Assembly: GCF_907163265.1 (NCBI RefSeq)
Contig: NZ_CAJQUM010000001.1
Coordinates: 3,286,001-3,350,000 of the forward strand
DNA: 64,000 bases
Direction of reading: 5' to 3'
Source of the DNA: Georgfuchsia toluolica
GTDB taxonomy: Bacteria > Pseudomonadota > Gammaproteobacteria > Burkholderiales > Rhodocyclaceae
Shown piece after piece: positions 48,170-58,665 of the stretch; the first letter of the stretch is position 1, and each line of letters starts with the position of its first letter. Made by a program: the position numbers and the translations under genes. The notes beneath the pieces are model-generated. The model had not been told where the DNA came from and did no database searches. It saw only the letters and a list, made by a program, of their open reading frames with translations.

Positions 48170-49943
48170 TCTTGGCATCATCGGCAACGGCACCATCGGC
48201 GCATTGGTCGATCCGCATGCCGAAGTGGTGTGGTCCTGCTTTCCGCGTCTGGACGGCGACCCGCTGTTCTGTTCGCTGTTGCGGGAAGGGCATGGAACAG
48301 ACGATTTCGGCTTCTTTGTCATTGACCTGGTCGATCTCGCCGATTCCGAGCAGCGCTACATCGGCAATACGGCGATTCTGGTAACGACGCTGCACGACAA
48401 AGAGGGGGGCTGTATCGAGATTACCGACTTCATGCCCCGCTTCTATCAACATGGACGGATCTTCCGTCCGTTGAGCCTGCTGCGGCGAATCCGGCGCATC
48501 TGCGGCAGTCCGCGCATTCGTATCCGGTTGCGGCCGGCCTGCAACTATGGCGCGCAGCGGCCGATCATGACCTGGGGCAGCAACCATATCCGCTACGTCA
48601 CGCCGGACCTCGTCGTGCGCTTGACGACCGATGCTTCGATTACCGCGATCCTGCAGGAGCTTCCTTTTTTTCTCGAAAACGAATTGACGCTCCTGCTGGG
48701 GCCGGATGAAACCGTGCCGGGCGCGGTAGGAAAAGTTGCCCAGCATTTTCTCGAGGAGACGACCAACTATTGGCGCGAGTGGACGCGCAACCTCGGTATC
48801 CCGTTCGAGTGGCAGGGCGAAGTGATTCGCGCCGCGATCACGCTGAAGCTCAATACCTACGACGACACCGGCGCCATCATCGCGGCCATGACCACGTCGA
48901 TTCCCGAAGCGGCAAACAGCGAGCGCAACTGGGATTATCGTTATTGCTGGCTGCGCGACAGCTATTTCGTGGTCAATGCACTCAACCGGCTTGGCGCCAC
49001 CCGGACCATGGAGCACTACCTGAGCTACATCGTCAATGTCGCCGCCGGCGCCGCGAATGGGCGGCTGCAACCCGTATACGGTATCGATGGGCGCGCCAAT
49101 CTCCATGAACTCGAAGTGCCGACGCTGCCCGGCTATCGGGGCATGGGACCGGTCCGCATCGGCAACCAGGCCTTTGCGCAGGCGCAACATGATGTCTACG
49201 GTTCCGCCATTCTGGCCGCGACCCACGTGTTCTTCGATCAGCGTCTGGCACGCCCGGGAGATACCGCGCTGTTCCAGCGTCTCGAATCGCTCGGCGACAA
49301 GGCGGTGGAGTTCTATGCGCAGCCGGACGCCGGGCTGTGGGAATTGCGCGGCCAGGCGCGCGTGCACACCTTCTCCGCAGTGATGTGCTGGGCCGCCTGC
49401 GATCGCCTCGCCCTGATCGCCAACCGGCTCGGCCTGGCGAAAAAGGCGGCACGCTGGCGCGCCCGCGGCCAGCGCATCCACCGCGACATTCTGCAACGTG
49501 CCTGGAACAAGCGGCGCAACAGTTTCGTGTCGACCTTCGGCGGCAGCGAACTCGACGCCAGCCTGCTGCTGTTGGCCGAAGTCGGCTTCATCTGCGCAGA
49601 CGACCCGCGCTACGTCGCCACCGTGGCAGCCATCGAGAGCGAGCTCAAGCATGGCGATTTCATTTTCCGCTATGTCGAGAAGGACGACTTCGGCGCGCCG
49701 GAGAACGCCTTCCTGGTCTGCTCGTTCTGGTACGCCAATGCCCTTGTCGCGCTCGGCCGCAAGGACGAAGGGCGCGCGCTGTTCGACAAGCTGCTGGCGT
49801 TCCGCAACCGGCACGGCCTGCTCGCCGAGCACATCAACCCGAAGAGCGGCGAGCAGTGGGGCAACTACGTCCAGACCTACAGCATGGTGGGACTCATCAA
49901 CTCCGCCATCCGTCTCTCGATTCGCTGGGATCAGGCATTCTGA
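48156..49943 (+). CDS. Glycoside hydrolase family 15 protein (glucoamylase/trehalase-like)
   Basis: 595 aa from a TTG at 48156, preceded by AAGGAGAG; no ATG fits. An N-terminal beta-sandwich region (IGNGTIGALVDPHAEVVWSC) leads to the (alpha/alpha)6 barrel with ERNWDYRYCWLRDS (~255-268), NLHELEVPTLPGYRG (~314-328) and the C-terminal SGEQWGNYVQTYSMVGLI (~565). GH15 includes glucoamylases, glucodextranases and actinobacterial trehalases. Placement after otsB suggests a trehalose-related substrate. There is no signal peptide, so it is cytoplasmic. Synthesis and breakdown in one operon would allow turnover. Confidence 0.9.
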   Translation: MQSLDLGIIGNGTIGALVDPHAEVVWSCFPRLDGDPLFCSLLREGHGTDDFGFFVIDLVDLADSEQRYIGNTAILVTTLHDKEGGCIEITDFMPRFYQHGRIFRPLSLLRRIRRICGSPRIRIRLRPACNYGAQRPIMTWGSNHIRYVTPDLVVRLTTDASITAILQELPFFLENELTLLLGPDETVPGAVGKVAQHFLEETTNYWREWTRNLGIPFEWQGEVIRAAITLKLNTYDDTGAIIAAMTTSIPEAANSERNWDYRYCWLRDSYFVVNALNRLGATRTMEHYLSYIVNVAAGAANGRLQPVYGIDGRANLHELEVPTLPGYRGMGPVRIGNQAFAQAQHDVYGSAILAATHVFFDQRLARPGDTALFQRLESLGDKAVEFYAQPDAGLWELRGQARVHTFSAVMCWAACDRLALIANRLGLAKKAARWRARGQRIHRDILQRAWNKRRNSFVSTFGGSELDASLLLLAEVGFICADDPRYVATVAAIESELKHGDFIFRYVEKDDFGAPENAFLVCSFWYANALVALGRKDEGRALFDKLLAFRNRHGLLAEHINPKSGEQWGNYVQTYSMVGLINSAIRLSIRWDQAF

Positions 49944-49969
49944 ACCGGTAAATTCCTTGCCGTCTTAAT

Positions 49970-50512
49970 TCAAAAGGACGAACCCGGCGTCGCCAGAAAC
50001 GCGATTTCCTCGGCAGTCGACACTCGCCCCAGAACCGCATTGCGATGCGGATAGCGACCGAAGCGGTCGATGATCGCCTTGTGCTGCATCTCGAAATCCA
50101 GCACGGACGCATCGCCCAGTGCCGTAAACAGCTGCACCGCCTCAGCATGGATCGCGCGTGACTCGCTGTGCATATAAGGCATGTAGAGAAAATGCCGCTG
50201 CTTCTCCGCTAACTGCATGTCCAGTCCCCGCCGCAGCGCCTCCTGCGCCAGCACCAGCGCCAGCGTATCCTGCGCAAACGCCGCGGCGCTATCGCGAAAA
50301 ATGTTGCGTGAAAACTGGTCGAGCACAATGATCTCCGCCAACGCCCCCGCCGCACTCTCGCGCCATGCATGCAACTCCCCGGCGCGCGCACTGTCGAGCA
50401 CCGCGCCGAAACGCTGCACGATCAGCGCATCGAACGCCGCATCTTTCTTCCACCATGCCGCCGGCTGGATTTCTTCAAACCAGAAGTGCAGAACCGATTC
50501 AGGGTTGGTCAT
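49970..50512 (-). CDS. DUF924 family protein
   Basis: 180 aa. Opening VLHFWFEEIQPAAWWKKDAA, central LAEIIVLDQFSRNIFRDS, and HFLYMPYMHSES are hallmarks of DUF924, a TPR-like helical family without known activity. There is no signal peptide. No Shine-Dalgarno site is visible before the ATG. It converges on the GH15 gene and lies downstream of valS on the same strand, 96 bases apart. Confidence 0.88.
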   Translation of the reverse strand: MTNPESVLHFWFEEIQPAAWWKKDAAFDALIVQRFGAVLDSARAGELHAWRESAAGALAEIIVLDQFSRNIFRDSAAAFAQDTLALVLAQEALRRGLDMQLAEKQRHFLYMPYMHSESRAIHAEAVQLFTALGDASVLDFEMQHKAIIDRFGRYPHRNAVLGRVSTAEEIAFLATPGSSF

Positions 50513-50608
50513 AACAGGAAGTAAGGAACACGCGCTGTTAGCGAGCCCTGCAGCCGAAGGGAGCGAACTTGAACGATGCGTTGGAAGCCATGGCGGCTTA
50601 TGCCCCGG

Positions 50609-53437
50609 TTAACTCAAGCGCGCGAGCTGTGTGTTGAGCTTTTCCAGCAGCGCGGCAAAGTCCGCCAGCCGCGCTCTTTCCTGCGCCACTACCGCCGCCG
50701 GCGCACGGTCGACAAAATTCGACGTCGCCAGTTTTTTCTCCGCTTTTTCCATCTCGCCGCTGACGCGTGCAATCTCCTTGGCGATGCGCACCTTCTCGGC
50801 GGCGACATCGATCTCGATCTTGAGCATCAAACGGAACTCGCCGACGATCTGTACCGGCGCATCCGATTCGGGCAGCGCATCGCCGCTCGCCTCAACGTCG
50901 GAGAGTTTGGCCAGCGCGGCGAGGTAGGGCGCATAGGCCGCCACGATCTTGCTATCGCCGGCGGCAATCAGCGGCACCTTCTGCGCCGGTGAAAGATTCA
51001 TTTCACCGCGCAGGCTGCGGCAGGCCGTCACCATTTCCTTGAGCCGTGCCATCCAGGCTTCGGCTGTTTCGTTGCAACGATTGAGGTCGGCCCTGGGGTA
51101 GCTTTGCGTCATGATCGACTCGCTACCATCGCCCTTGGCCCTACCGGCGAGCGGTGCTACCGTTTGCCACAGTTCCTCGGTGATGAACGGCATCAACGGG
51201 TGTGCCAGGCGCAGCACGGTCTCCAGCACATGCAGCAGGGTACGTCGTGTGGCGCGTTGCTGGGCCGCGTTGCCGACCTGCATCTGTACCTTGGCGAGTT
51301 CGACATACCAGTCGCAGTACTCGTCCCAGACGAACTCGTAGATCGCCTTGGCGAGCAGGTCGAAGCGGTAGTCCGCGAAGTGCTTGGCCACCTCGGCTTC
51401 GGTGCGCTGCAGCCGGCTGACGATCCAGCGGTCAACGGCCGAGAATTCAAGGGACCCTGAGCCGCCGCAGGCGAAGCTGCCTTCCGGCTTGATGCCAGCG
51501 TCCTGGCCCTCGACATTCATCAGCACAAAGCGCGTCGCGTTCCACAGCTTGTTGCAGAAATTGCGATAGCCCTCGCAGCGCTGCATGTCGAACTTGATGT
51601 CGCGCCCGGGCGAGGCGAGCGAGAGGAAAGTGAAGCGCAGCGCGTCGGTGCCGAAGCCGGGAATCCCGTTTGGATATTCCTTGCGGGTGCGCTTTTCGAT
51701 CTTCTGCGCGTCGCGCGGGTTCATCAGGCCGGTGATGCGCTTCTTCACCAGATCGTCCACGCCGATGCCGTCGATGAGGTCGATCGGGTCGAGCACGTTG
51801 CCCTTCGACTTGCTCATCTTCTGGCCTTCCGCATCGCGAATCAGACCGTGAACATAGACGTGCTTGAAGGGGATTCTGCCGGTGATGTGCTTGGTCATCA
51901 TCACCATGCGCGCCACCCAGAAGAAGATGATGTCAAAGCCGGTGACCAGTACCGTCGAGGGTAGATAGAGATCGAGCGCGGTATTGCTTTTTGCCGGCCA
52001 CTCGGGCGTCCAGTCCAGCGTCGAGAAGGGCCACAGGGCGGAGGAATACCAGGTATCGAGCACGTCTTCGTCGCGCTTTAATCCAGCCGTGTAGCCATCC
52101 TTCGCGGCCAGCGCTTTTGCTTCGGCTTCATCGTGAGCGACATAGATGCGACCGTTGTCCGCGTACCAGGCCGGGATCTGATGGCCCCACCAGAGCTGGC
52201 GCGAAATGCACCAGTCCTGAATGTTGTTGAGCCACTGGTTGTAGGTGTTCACCCAGTTCTCGGGCACGAACTCGATTTCGCCCGAGGCGACGCAGTCGAG
52301 TGCCTTTTGCACGATGCTTGTGCCATCGGCGCCGGGCTTGCTCATGGCGACGAACCACTGGTCGGTCAACATCGGCTCGATGATTTCGTGGGTGCGGTCG
52401 CCGCGCGGTACCACCAGCTTGTGCGGCTTGATGCTGTCGAGCAGGCCGGCGGCTTCGAGATCGGCGACGATCTGCTTGCGTGCGGCGAAGCGATCCATGC
52501 CGCGATATTGCGCGGGGCCGAGTTCGTTGATGCGGGCATCCAGCGTGAGGATGCTGATTGGCGCGAAGCCGTGACGCTGACCGACTTGCCAGTCGTTGAA
52601 GTCGTGCGCCGGCGTGACCTTCACCACGCCGGTGCCGAATTCCTTGTCCACATATTCGTCGGCGATGATCGGGATCTCGCGATCACACAGCGGCAGCACG
52701 ACGTGCTTGCCGATCAGATGCCGGTAGCGCTCGTCTTCCGGATGCACCATGACGGCGACGTCGCCGAGCATGGTCTCCGGCCGTGTCGTCGCCACGGTCA
52801 GATGTCCGCTGCCATCGGCGAGCGGATAGCGGATATGCCACATGAAGCCGTCTTCTTCTGCCTGCACCACTTCGAGGTCGGAGACTGCGGTCATCAGTTT
52901 CGGATCCCAGTTCACCAGGCGTTTGCCGCGGTAGATCAGGCCTTCGTTGTAGAGCCGGACGAAGGTCTCGGTGACGATCTTCGACAGCCCCGCATCCATG
53001 GTGAAGCGTTCGCGCGACCAGTCGGGCGAGGTGCCGAGACGGCGCATCTGGCGCGTGATGGTGTTGCCCGAGAACTCCTTCCACTCCCAGACTTTTTCGA
53101 GGAACCTCTCGCGGCCGAGGTCGTGGCGCGAAATGCCCTGGGCATCGAGCTGGCGCTCGACCACGATTTGCGTGGCGATGCCGGCGTGGTCGGTGCCCGG
53201 CTGCCACAGGGTGTTGTCGCCGCGCATGCGGTGATAGCGCGTCAGCGCGTCCATGATGGCCTGGTTAAAGCCGTGGCCCATGTGCAGCGTGCCGGTGACG
53301 TTGGGCGGCGGCAGCAGGATGCAGAAATTCTCGGACTTGGCAGTATCCAGTCCGGCGGCAAAATAATTGCGGGATTCCCAGAGGGGATACCAGCGCCGCT
53401 CGATGTCAGCCGGTTCGAAGCTCTTGGCGAGTTCCAT
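50609..53437 (-). CDS. valS: Valyl-tRNA synthetase
   Basis: A 942-aa class I synthetase. The HIGH-type motif reads HMGH (residues 52-55, in [15 protein letters not shown]), KMSKS is at about residue 540 ([14 protein letters not shown]), the editing domain includes [13 protein letters not shown], and the C-terminal ~70 aa form the ValRS coiled coil ([20 protein letters not shown]...). It is downstream of holC and the small acidic protein, the usual Betaproteobacterial order. Confidence 0.97.
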   Translation of the reverse strand: MELAKSFEPADIERRWYPLWESRNYFAAGLDTAKSENFCILLPPPNVTGTLHMGHGFNQAIMDALTRYHRMRGDNTLWQPGTDHAGIATQIVVERQLDAQGISRHDLGRERFLEKVWEWKEFSGNTITRQMRRLGTSPDWSRERFTMDAGLSKIVTETFVRLYNEGLIYRGKRLVNWDPKLMTAVSDLEVVQAEEDGFMWHIRYPLADGSGHLTVATTRPETMLGDVAVMVHPEDERYRHLIGKHVVLPLCDREIPIIADEYVDKEFGTGVVKVTPAHDFNDWQVGQRHGFAPISILTLDARINELGPAQYRGMDRFAARKQIVADLEAAGLLDSIKPHKLVVPRGDRTHEIIEPMLTDQWFVAMSKPGADGTSIVQKALDCVASGEIEFVPENWVNTYNQWLNNIQDWCISRQLWWGHQIPAWYADNGRIYVAHDEAEAKALAAKDGYTAGLKRDEDVLDTWYSSALWPFSTLDWTPEWPAKSNTALDLYLPSTVLVTGFDIIFFWVARMVMMTKHITGRIPFKHVYVHGLIRDAEGQKMSKSKGNVLDPIDLIDGIGVDDLVKKRITGLMNPRDAQKIEKRTRKEYPNGIPGFGTDALRFTFLSLASPGRDIKFDMQRCEGYRNFCNKLWNATRFVLMNVEGQDAGIKPEGSFACGGSGSLEFSAVDRWIVSRLQRTEAEVAKHFADYRFDLLAKAIYEFVWDEYCDWYVELAKVQMQVGNAAQQRATRRTLLHVLETVLRLAHPLMPFITEELWQTVAPLAGRAKGDGSESIMTQSYPRADLNRCNETAEAWMARLKEMVTACRSLRGEMNLSPAQKVPLIAAGDSKIVAAYAPYLAALAKLSDVEASGDALPESDAPVQIVGEFRLMLKIEIDVAAEKVRIAKEIARVSGEMEKAEKKLATSNFVDRAPAAVVAQERARLADFAALLEKLNTQLARLS

Positions 53438-53485
53438 GGGGAGAAGCTGTCGGTTCGCAGAAAGCAGCGAATTATAGCGGAGGGC

Positions 53486-53887
53486 TTAGTCTTCGCTGTT
53501 CTTTACATTGCCCAACAGCACTTGTTTGAGACGCGGCAGAAGATCCTTATCCGCGCTTTGCTGGATTTGCAAAATCAAATTATCCGTGATGCCGTCCATG
53601 ACACGCACGACGGCTTGCGGCAGGTTCTTGTCGAGCCAGGCATCGAGTGCGTGCGCGATATCGCGGTTCAAGTCGTCATGCGGTGGTTTCGCCTGCAAAC
53701 CGGTTTCGCCGACGACTTCGGTAAGCATGGGGATGTCATCCACTGGCTCGGCGTGTAGCGGAATATCCACTGCCATGCTGCCAGCCTGCGCGCGCCGCCG
53801 CTTCATGAACTCGTCAACCTTGCCGAGCACATCGGGCTGCTTCTCGTCAAAGGCCTGGTTTTCGTCGAAGCTCTCGAAATCGCTCAT
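53486..53887 (-). CDS. Small acidic protein between holC and valS (DUF2486-like position)
   Basis: 133 aa from an ATG at 53887 that overlaps the holC stop (ATGA). The N-terminal half is acidic and looks disordered ([18 protein letters not shown]), with a DIPMLTEVV motif near residue 53; the C-terminal half is helical (DLNRDIAHALDAWLDKNL, RVMDGITDNLILQIQQ). Burkholderia genomes have a DUF2486 gene in the same place with a similar P-x-LT-x-VV motif; family membership here is inference. Function unknown. Confidence 0.7.
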   Translation of the reverse strand: MSDFESFDENQAFDEKQPDVLGKVDEFMKRRRAQAGSMAVDIPLHAEPVDDIPMLTEVVGETGLQAKPPHDDLNRDIAHALDAWLDKNLPQAVVRVMDGITDNLILQIQQSADKDLLPRLKQVLLGNVKNSED

Positions 53888-54327
53888 GAGAACCCCGCAG
53901 AAATATCCTGATTGTTCAACTCGTAGCCGCGCTCGCGGTAGAACTTGAAACGTTCGCGTGCGGGCAGCTTGTCCGGCCCGGCCTGGCTGACGATTTCCAC
54001 TACTTCGTCGAAGCGCGAAAACTCGGATGGCACCTGATCGCTCAGGTTGAGCAATTGCCGATGCGCGTCGAGCGCCGCCAGCGAGTCGCTGATGATGACC
54101 GGCGTTTCCGCAGCCAGCGGCGAACCGGCGAGGCAGTGCGGCACGAAGCCGCCCGCCGGTTGCAGCCAGAGTTGCCGGTCGATGCGGTCGGCCAGCGCGG
54201 CGTCGGGCGCGAAAACGACGACCAGCTGCGCGGAGGTATCCTGGCGCCTGGCCCAGGCGCCATGCAGCCAAGCGACCGCGGCTTCAATGCGGTCGTTGGC
54301 GCCATGGAAAAAGTGAACCCTGGTCAC
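53884..54327 (-). CDS. holC: DNA polymerase III subunit chi
   Basis: 147 aa, the same length as E. coli HolC, which links the clamp loader to SSB. Opening [40 protein letters not shown], and FVPHC...PVIISD follow the chi pattern. The start is GTG at 54327, which overlaps the pepA stop in a GTGA arrangement with AAGAAG upstream; the longer frame into pepA is a shadow. Its stop overlaps the next ATG, so three genes are translationally chained. Confidence 0.9.
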   Translation of the reverse strand: MTRVHFFHGANDRIEAAVAWLHGAWARRQDTSAQLVVVFAPDAALADRIDRQLWLQPAGGFVPHCLAGSPLAAETPVIISDSLAALDAHRQLLNLSDQVPSEFSRFDEVVEIVSQAGPDKLPARERFKFYRERGYELNNQDISAGFS

Positions 54328-55841
54328 GCTTTCTTCTTGCGCGCGGCGCCTTTTGCCTTGCTTGCGCGATTGATGAGGAATTGCGTCAGCAAGGGCAGCG
54401 GGCGCCCGGTGGAGCCCTTCTTCTCGCCGCTGCGCCAGGCAGTGCCGGCGATATCGAGATGCGCCCACTGGTACTTCTTGGTATAGCGGGCGAGAAAGCA
54501 GGCCGCGGTGATGGTGCCGGCCATGCGTCCGCCGATGTTGGCCATGTCGGCGAAATTGCTCTTCAACTGTTCCTGATAGTCTTCCCACAGCGGCAATTGC
54601 CAGGCGCGATCGCCGGATTCCTGGCCGCTGGCGAGCAGTTCCAGCGCCAGCGCGTCGTTGTTCGACATCAGTCCGCTGGCGATGCTGCCCAGCGCGATGA
54701 CGCAGGCGCCGGTAAGCGTGGCGATATCCACCACGCATTCCGGATCGAAGCGCTCGACGTAGGTCAGCGCGTCGCACAGGATGAGGCGGCCTTCGGCGTC
54801 GGTATTGAGGATCTCGATGGTCTGGCCCGACATCGAAGTGACGATGTCGCCCGGTTTGATGGCGCGGCCTCCCGGCATGTTCTCGGTGCTGGGGATGACG
54901 CCGATCACATTCAACGGCAGCTTCATGCGTGCCACCGCCTTGAGCGTACCCAGCACGCTGGCGGCGCCGGACATGTCGTATTTCATCTCGTCCATTTCCG
55001 GACCTGGTTTGAGCGAAATGCCACCGGAATCAAAGGTAATCCCCTTGCCGACGAGGACGATGGGCTTCTCGTTCCTGGCGCCGCCGTGGTACTTGAGCAC
55101 GATGAACCTGGGCGGTTCAGCCGAGCCCTGCGCCACGGCAAGCAATGTGTTCATGCCGAGCTTCTTCATCTGGGCGCGTTCCAGCACCTCGATGCCCAGC
55201 TTGTGTTCGCGCGCCAGGGCGCGCGCCTGATCGGCGAGATAAGAGGGCGTGCAATGATTGCCGGGCAGGTTGGCGAGATCCTTCATCAGCTGTTGCCCTG
55301 CGGCGATGGCCTCGCCCTGTGCCAGGGCAACTTCGGCTGCGGCGGCATCCTTGGCGGCAAAACTGAAGCCGAGCTTTTTGAGCGCGTTGCGTTTATCGTC
55401 TTTCTTCGATTTGAGCCGGTCGAAGCGGTACAACGCATCGCCGGCGGTGATGACGGCTTGCTGCGCTCGCCATGCCGCATCGCGTGTGCCGACAGCGAGT
55501 TCGGTGAGGAGAATCGTGGCGTCGCTGCCGCCGATTTCGTTGAGCGTTGCAATCGTTTTGGAGATGGCATTGCGGAATTCCTTGTCGCCGAACTCCTTTT
55601 CCTTGCCCAGGCCGACCAGCAGTACTCGCTCGGCAAGGACGCCTGGCACGCCATGCAGCAGCAGCGTCGAACCGGCCTTGCCGTCGAGATCGCCGCTCTT
55701 GAGCAGTTTGCCCAAATGATTTTTCGAGGCCTTGTCGATGGCCGCTGCCGCGGGCGTCAGCGTGCGCGATTCGAATATGCCAACCACCACGGTAGCGCCA
55801 CGCTGCTTTTCAGGGATTCCGCTCTTTATGCTAAATTCCAC
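54324..55841 (-). CDS. pepA: Leucyl aminopeptidase PepA (M17)
   Basis: A 505-aa di-metal M17 aminopeptidase; in E. coli it also acts as a DNA-binding accessory protein. Seen: [19 protein letters not shown] (metal/catalytic Lys region) and the family signature [14 protein letters not shown], plus an Ala/Lys-rich end (KGAARKKKA). It diverges from lptF across 99 bp, an arrangement shared by many Proteobacteria, and is first in pepA-holC-x-valS. Confidence 0.96.
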   Translation of the reverse strand: MEFSIKSGIPEKQRGATVVVGIFESRTLTPAAAAIDKASKNHLGKLLKSGDLDGKAGSTLLLHGVPGVLAERVLLVGLGKEKEFGDKEFRNAISKTIATLNEIGGSDATILLTELAVGTRDAAWRAQQAVITAGDALYRFDRLKSKKDDKRNALKKLGFSFAAKDAAAAEVALAQGEAIAAGQQLMKDLANLPGNHCTPSYLADQARALAREHKLGIEVLERAQMKKLGMNTLLAVAQGSAEPPRFIVLKYHGGARNEKPIVLVGKGITFDSGGISLKPGPEMDEMKYDMSGAASVLGTLKAVARMKLPLNVIGVIPSTENMPGGRAIKPGDIVTSMSGQTIEILNTDAEGRLILCDALTYVERFDPECVVDIATLTGACVIALGSIASGLMSNNDALALELLASGQESGDRAWQLPLWEDYQEQLKSNFADMANIGGRMAGTITAACFLARYTKKYQWAHLDIAGTAWRSGEKKGSTGRPLPLLTQFLINRASKAKGAARKKKA

Positions 55842-55940
55842 ACGCTGCTCCTTGTTAACTCGTACTTTGTTGGGATCAGGCCGCTGCGATCGCGAACCTG
55901 GATCAATTATCCCCGCTATTACAATTATTAGTCAAAACCA

Positions 55941-57020
55941 ATGATCTTCCGCCGCGCTCTGTTGCGCGAGTTTACGCAGACGGCAGCGACAGTGTTTGTC
56001 GCGCTGTTTGCGGTTCTGCTGACCACACAACTGATCCGCCTGCTCAACGAGGCGGCCGGCGGCATGCTGGCTTCGCAGGCGGTCGTCGCGCTGCTCGGTT
56101 TCGGCGCCATCAACTATCTGCCCGTGGTGCTGTCGTTGACGGTGTTCATAGCGGTGCTGCTCACGCTGTCGCGCTGGTACCACGATTCGGAAATGACCAT
56201 CTGGTTTTCATCCGGCCTGCCGCTTACGGCATGGATCGGACCGGTGATGCGCTTCGCGCTGCCACTGGTTCTCGCCATTGCGGCGCTTTCGCTGTTTCTG
56301 TCGCCCTGGGCGTTGACCAAGAGCGCCGAGTTTCGCCAGCGCATGGACAAGCGCGACGACATGTCGCAGATTTCGCCCGGCGTATTCAACGAAGCCGCCG
56401 GTGCGGAGCGCGTTTTTTTCGTCGAAGGCATGAGTGGTGTCGAGGGGCGTGTGAAGAATATTTTTGTCAGTTCGACCCAGAACGGCCGGGTCGGGGTGAT
56501 GGCTGCGGCGCAGGGACATACCGAAGTCGCCGCCAATGGCGACCGTTTTCTGGTGATGGAGCATGGCCGCCGCTACGAAGGCACGCCGGGCAATCCCGAA
56601 TATCGCGTGATGGAATTCGGCCGTTATGCGGTACGCATCGAACCGGTGGAGGCGCGCGGCATCGCGCGGACGCCGGGTAACATGCCCTTCCCCGAATTGT
56701 TGCGCCAGCGCACGACAGCAAATCTCGGCGAGATCGTCTGGCGCACGGGCATCCCTGTGGCGGCGTTGATGCTGGCCCTGCTGGCAATCCCGCTTTCCTT
56801 TGTCAACCCGCGTGCCGGACGGGCCACCAATCTGGTATTCGCGATCCTGATCTACATGATTTACAACAACCTGATCAGCGTCAGCCAGGCCTGGGTGCGA
56901 CAGGGCAGGTTAAGCTTCGAGGCTGGCATCTGGGGCGTGCATGCCGTGATGTTCGTGTTGTTGCTGGCAATGTTCTGGCATCGGCTGACGCTGGTCAAAT
57001 GGTGGCATTTGTGGCGCTGA
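55941..57020 (+). CDS. lptF: LPS export ABC transporter permease LptF
   Basis: 359 aa. Three N-terminal membrane helices (~12-120, opening MIFRRALLREFTQTAATVF), a periplasmic jellyroll (~125-265), and three C-terminal helices. With LptG and the LptB ATPase it extracts LPS from the inner membrane and feeds LptC. Its 3' end overlaps lptG by 22 bases, so the two are translated together. Confidence 0.95.
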   Translation: MIFRRALLREFTQTAATVFVALFAVLLTTQLIRLLNEAAGGMLASQAVVALLGFGAINYLPVVLSLTVFIAVLLTLSRWYHDSEMTIWFSSGLPLTAWIGPVMRFALPLVLAIAALSLFLSPWALTKSAEFRQRMDKRDDMSQISPGVFNEAAGAERVFFVEGMSGVEGRVKNIFVSSTQNGRVGVMAAAQGHTEVAANGDRFLVMEHGRRYEGTPGNPEYRVMEFGRYAVRIEPVEARGIARTPGNMPFPELLRQRTTANLGEIVWRTGIPVAALMLALLAIPLSFVNPRAGRATNLVFAILIYMIYNNLISVSQAWVRQGRLSFEAGIWGVHAVMFVLLLAMFWHRLTLVKWWHLWR

Positions 57021-58096
57021 AAGTATTCGAGCGCTACCTTGGGCGCCAGATCTACATTTCCACGGCACTGGTGCTGACGGCCTTCCTTATGCTGTTCGCC
57101 TTCTTCGACCTGGTCGGCGAGATGCAGAACCTGGGGCGCGGCGGCTACCAACTCGAAAGCATCATTGCCTTTGTGGTGCTGACCTTGCCGGGACGCATCT
57201 ACGAGTTGTCGCCGATTGCGGTATTGATCGGCACGGTTTACGCGATGACCGCGCTGGCGCGCAATTCAGAGATCACGGTGCTGCGCACCTCGGGCCTGTC
57301 GACCGCCGGTTTCATCAAGACCCTGCTGCGTATCGGCCTGGTGTTCGTGGTACTGACATTGGCGATAGGCGAGTTCATCGCGCCGCCGGCCGAACGGGCT
57401 GCACAGCAGTTGCGGCTGAGAGCAATGAGTTCCATGGTAGGGCAGGAATTCCGTTCCGGCCTCTGGGTCAAGGACGAGCGCTCCTTCGTGAATGTGCGCA
57501 ATGTCCGACCTGATACCAGTTTGCGCGATGTGCGCATCTATGAATTCGATCCCGATTACCACCTTACCTCGATCAGTGATGCAGCCAGCGGCGTGTTCGT
57601 GGCGCCGGATCATTGGCGGCTGACCAATGTCACGCGCACTTCATTCGATGCCAGCGGCAAACGCTCGCGCGTTGATCTGACGCCCGAACGGCTATGGAAG
57701 TCGGCCCTCAATCCGGACATCCTCTCCGTGCTGCTGGTGAAGCCCGAGAAAATGTCGGTGATCAGTCTTTACCAGTACATCAACCATCTTGCCGAGAACC
57801 ATCAGAAGACCGAGCGTTATGTTATTGCCCTATGGAAGAAACTGGCCTATCCGCTGACTTCGTTGGTGATGATGATCCTGGCGCTGCCTTTCAGCTTCCT
57901 GCCCACGCGCGGCGGCACGGTCAGCATGCGTGTGTTCACCGGCATCATGCTCGGGATCGGTTTTCACATGCTGAATGGGCTGTTTTCGAACCTCGGCGTC
58001 ATCAACGACTGGGCGCCGCTGCTGTCGGCGGTGACGCCGAGCGCGATATTCCTGCTCGGAGCAGGCGGCATGCTGTGGTGGGTCGAGCGGCGCTGA
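56999..58096 (+). CDS. lptG: LPS export ABC transporter permease LptG
   Basis: 365 aa with the same plan as LptF: helices at ~15-125, a beta-jellyroll (~130-265) and helices ~270-360 (AYPLTSLVMMILALPFSFLP, LGIGFHMLNGLFSNLG). The start at 56999 lies inside lptF; a GTG four codons later (57011) is an alternative. A structured CACAGAG element follows the stop and may act as terminator. Confidence 0.95.
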   Translation: MVAFVALKVFERYLGRQIYISTALVLTAFLMLFAFFDLVGEMQNLGRGGYQLESIIAFVVLTLPGRIYELSPIAVLIGTVYAMTALARNSEITVLRTSGLSTAGFIKTLLRIGLVFVVLTLAIGEFIAPPAERAAQQLRLRAMSSMVGQEFRSGLWVKDERSFVNVRNVRPDTSLRDVRIYEFDPDYHLTSISDAASGVFVAPDHWRLTNVTRTSFDASGKRSRVDLTPERLWKSALNPDILSVLLVKPEKMSVISLYQYINHLAENHQKTERYVIALWKKLAYPLTSLVMMILALPFSFLPTRGGTVSMRVFTGIMLGIGFHMLNGLFSNLGVINDWAPLLSAVTPSAIFLLGAGGMLWWVERR

Positions 58097-58120
58097 TTAT
58101 TGTAAGAGCGACATAAGCAA

Positions 58121-58240
58121 GCCACAGAGGACACGGAGGTCACAGAGAAAAAACGGAGCATTTTTGCGGTTGCGTCACTCACCCAACGGGTGAGCGTAGG
58201 GAGGCTGGGTTTGAAGGTTTTTCTCTGTGACCTCTGTGGC
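58121..58240. repeat. CACAGAG-armed inverted repeat, copy 2, with nested hairpin
   Basis: The left arm 58121-58153 (GCCACAGAGG... ending CACAGAGAAAAAA) matches the complement of the right arm 58218-58240 (TTTTTCTCTGTGACCTCTGT plus GGC), apart from 10 extra bases on the left. Inside, CTCACCC-AAC-GGGTGAG forms a second hairpin at 58177-58193. It lies between convergent lptG and the RDD gene and resembles copy 1 at 26201-26309. Confidence 0.75.
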
Positions 58241-58257
58241 TAATTGTTTTTCAAGAA

Positions 58258-58665
58258 TTATCGTTTAAAGACAATACGCGTTCCTGCCAGACGATCATGC
58301 AGGAATTGCCGGTCGCGATCGAACAGGGCCCATACCAGCCCCGCGCCGTAACAGCCGATGCTCGGCCAGATCAGCAGGAAACGCAGTATCAGTTGTCGCC
58401 AGGACGGTGCTGCGCCGGTGACAGAAGTCAGGCGGATTTTCCAGGTTTGCATGGCCAGGGTCTGGCCGCCGTGACGCCAGTGCCAGAGGAAGTAGCAGGC
58501 GAGCACAATAATCAGGTGCGCAACCAGCACCGGGCCGGGCGCAATGACATGGAAAAGCAGGCCAATCAGCGTGTGCGGCAGTACCAATGCCACGGCAACC
58601 ACGCCCAGCAATAGAAGAGAGTCGTAGGCCGCGCTCGCCAGACGCCGGCCAAGGCTCGGCGTCAC
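58258..58665 (-). CDS. RDD-family membrane protein
   Basis: 135 aa from a GTG at 58665 that overlaps the DUF3106 stop (GTGA). Three hydrophobic helices and the RDD hallmarks are seen: Arg in SLGRRLASAAYD and Asp pairs in DRDRQFLHDRLAGT. RDD proteins are poorly understood; some affect ion or envelope homeostasis. It is the last gene of the sigma-DUF3619-DUF3106-RDD set. The longer frame to 58929 is a shadow of DUF3106. Confidence 0.85.
   Translation of the reverse strand: MTPSLGRRLASAAYDSLLLLGVVAVALVLPHTLIGLLFHVIAPGPVLVAHLIIVLACYFLWHWRHGGQTLAMQTWKIRLTSVTGAAPSWRQLILRFLLIWPSIGCYGAGLVWALFDRDRQFLHDRLAGTRIVFKR

Noticed and set aside
52133-53758. A 541-codon open frame antisense to valS
   Set aside because: Shadow of valS in the complementary codon frame; no motif and no start signal.
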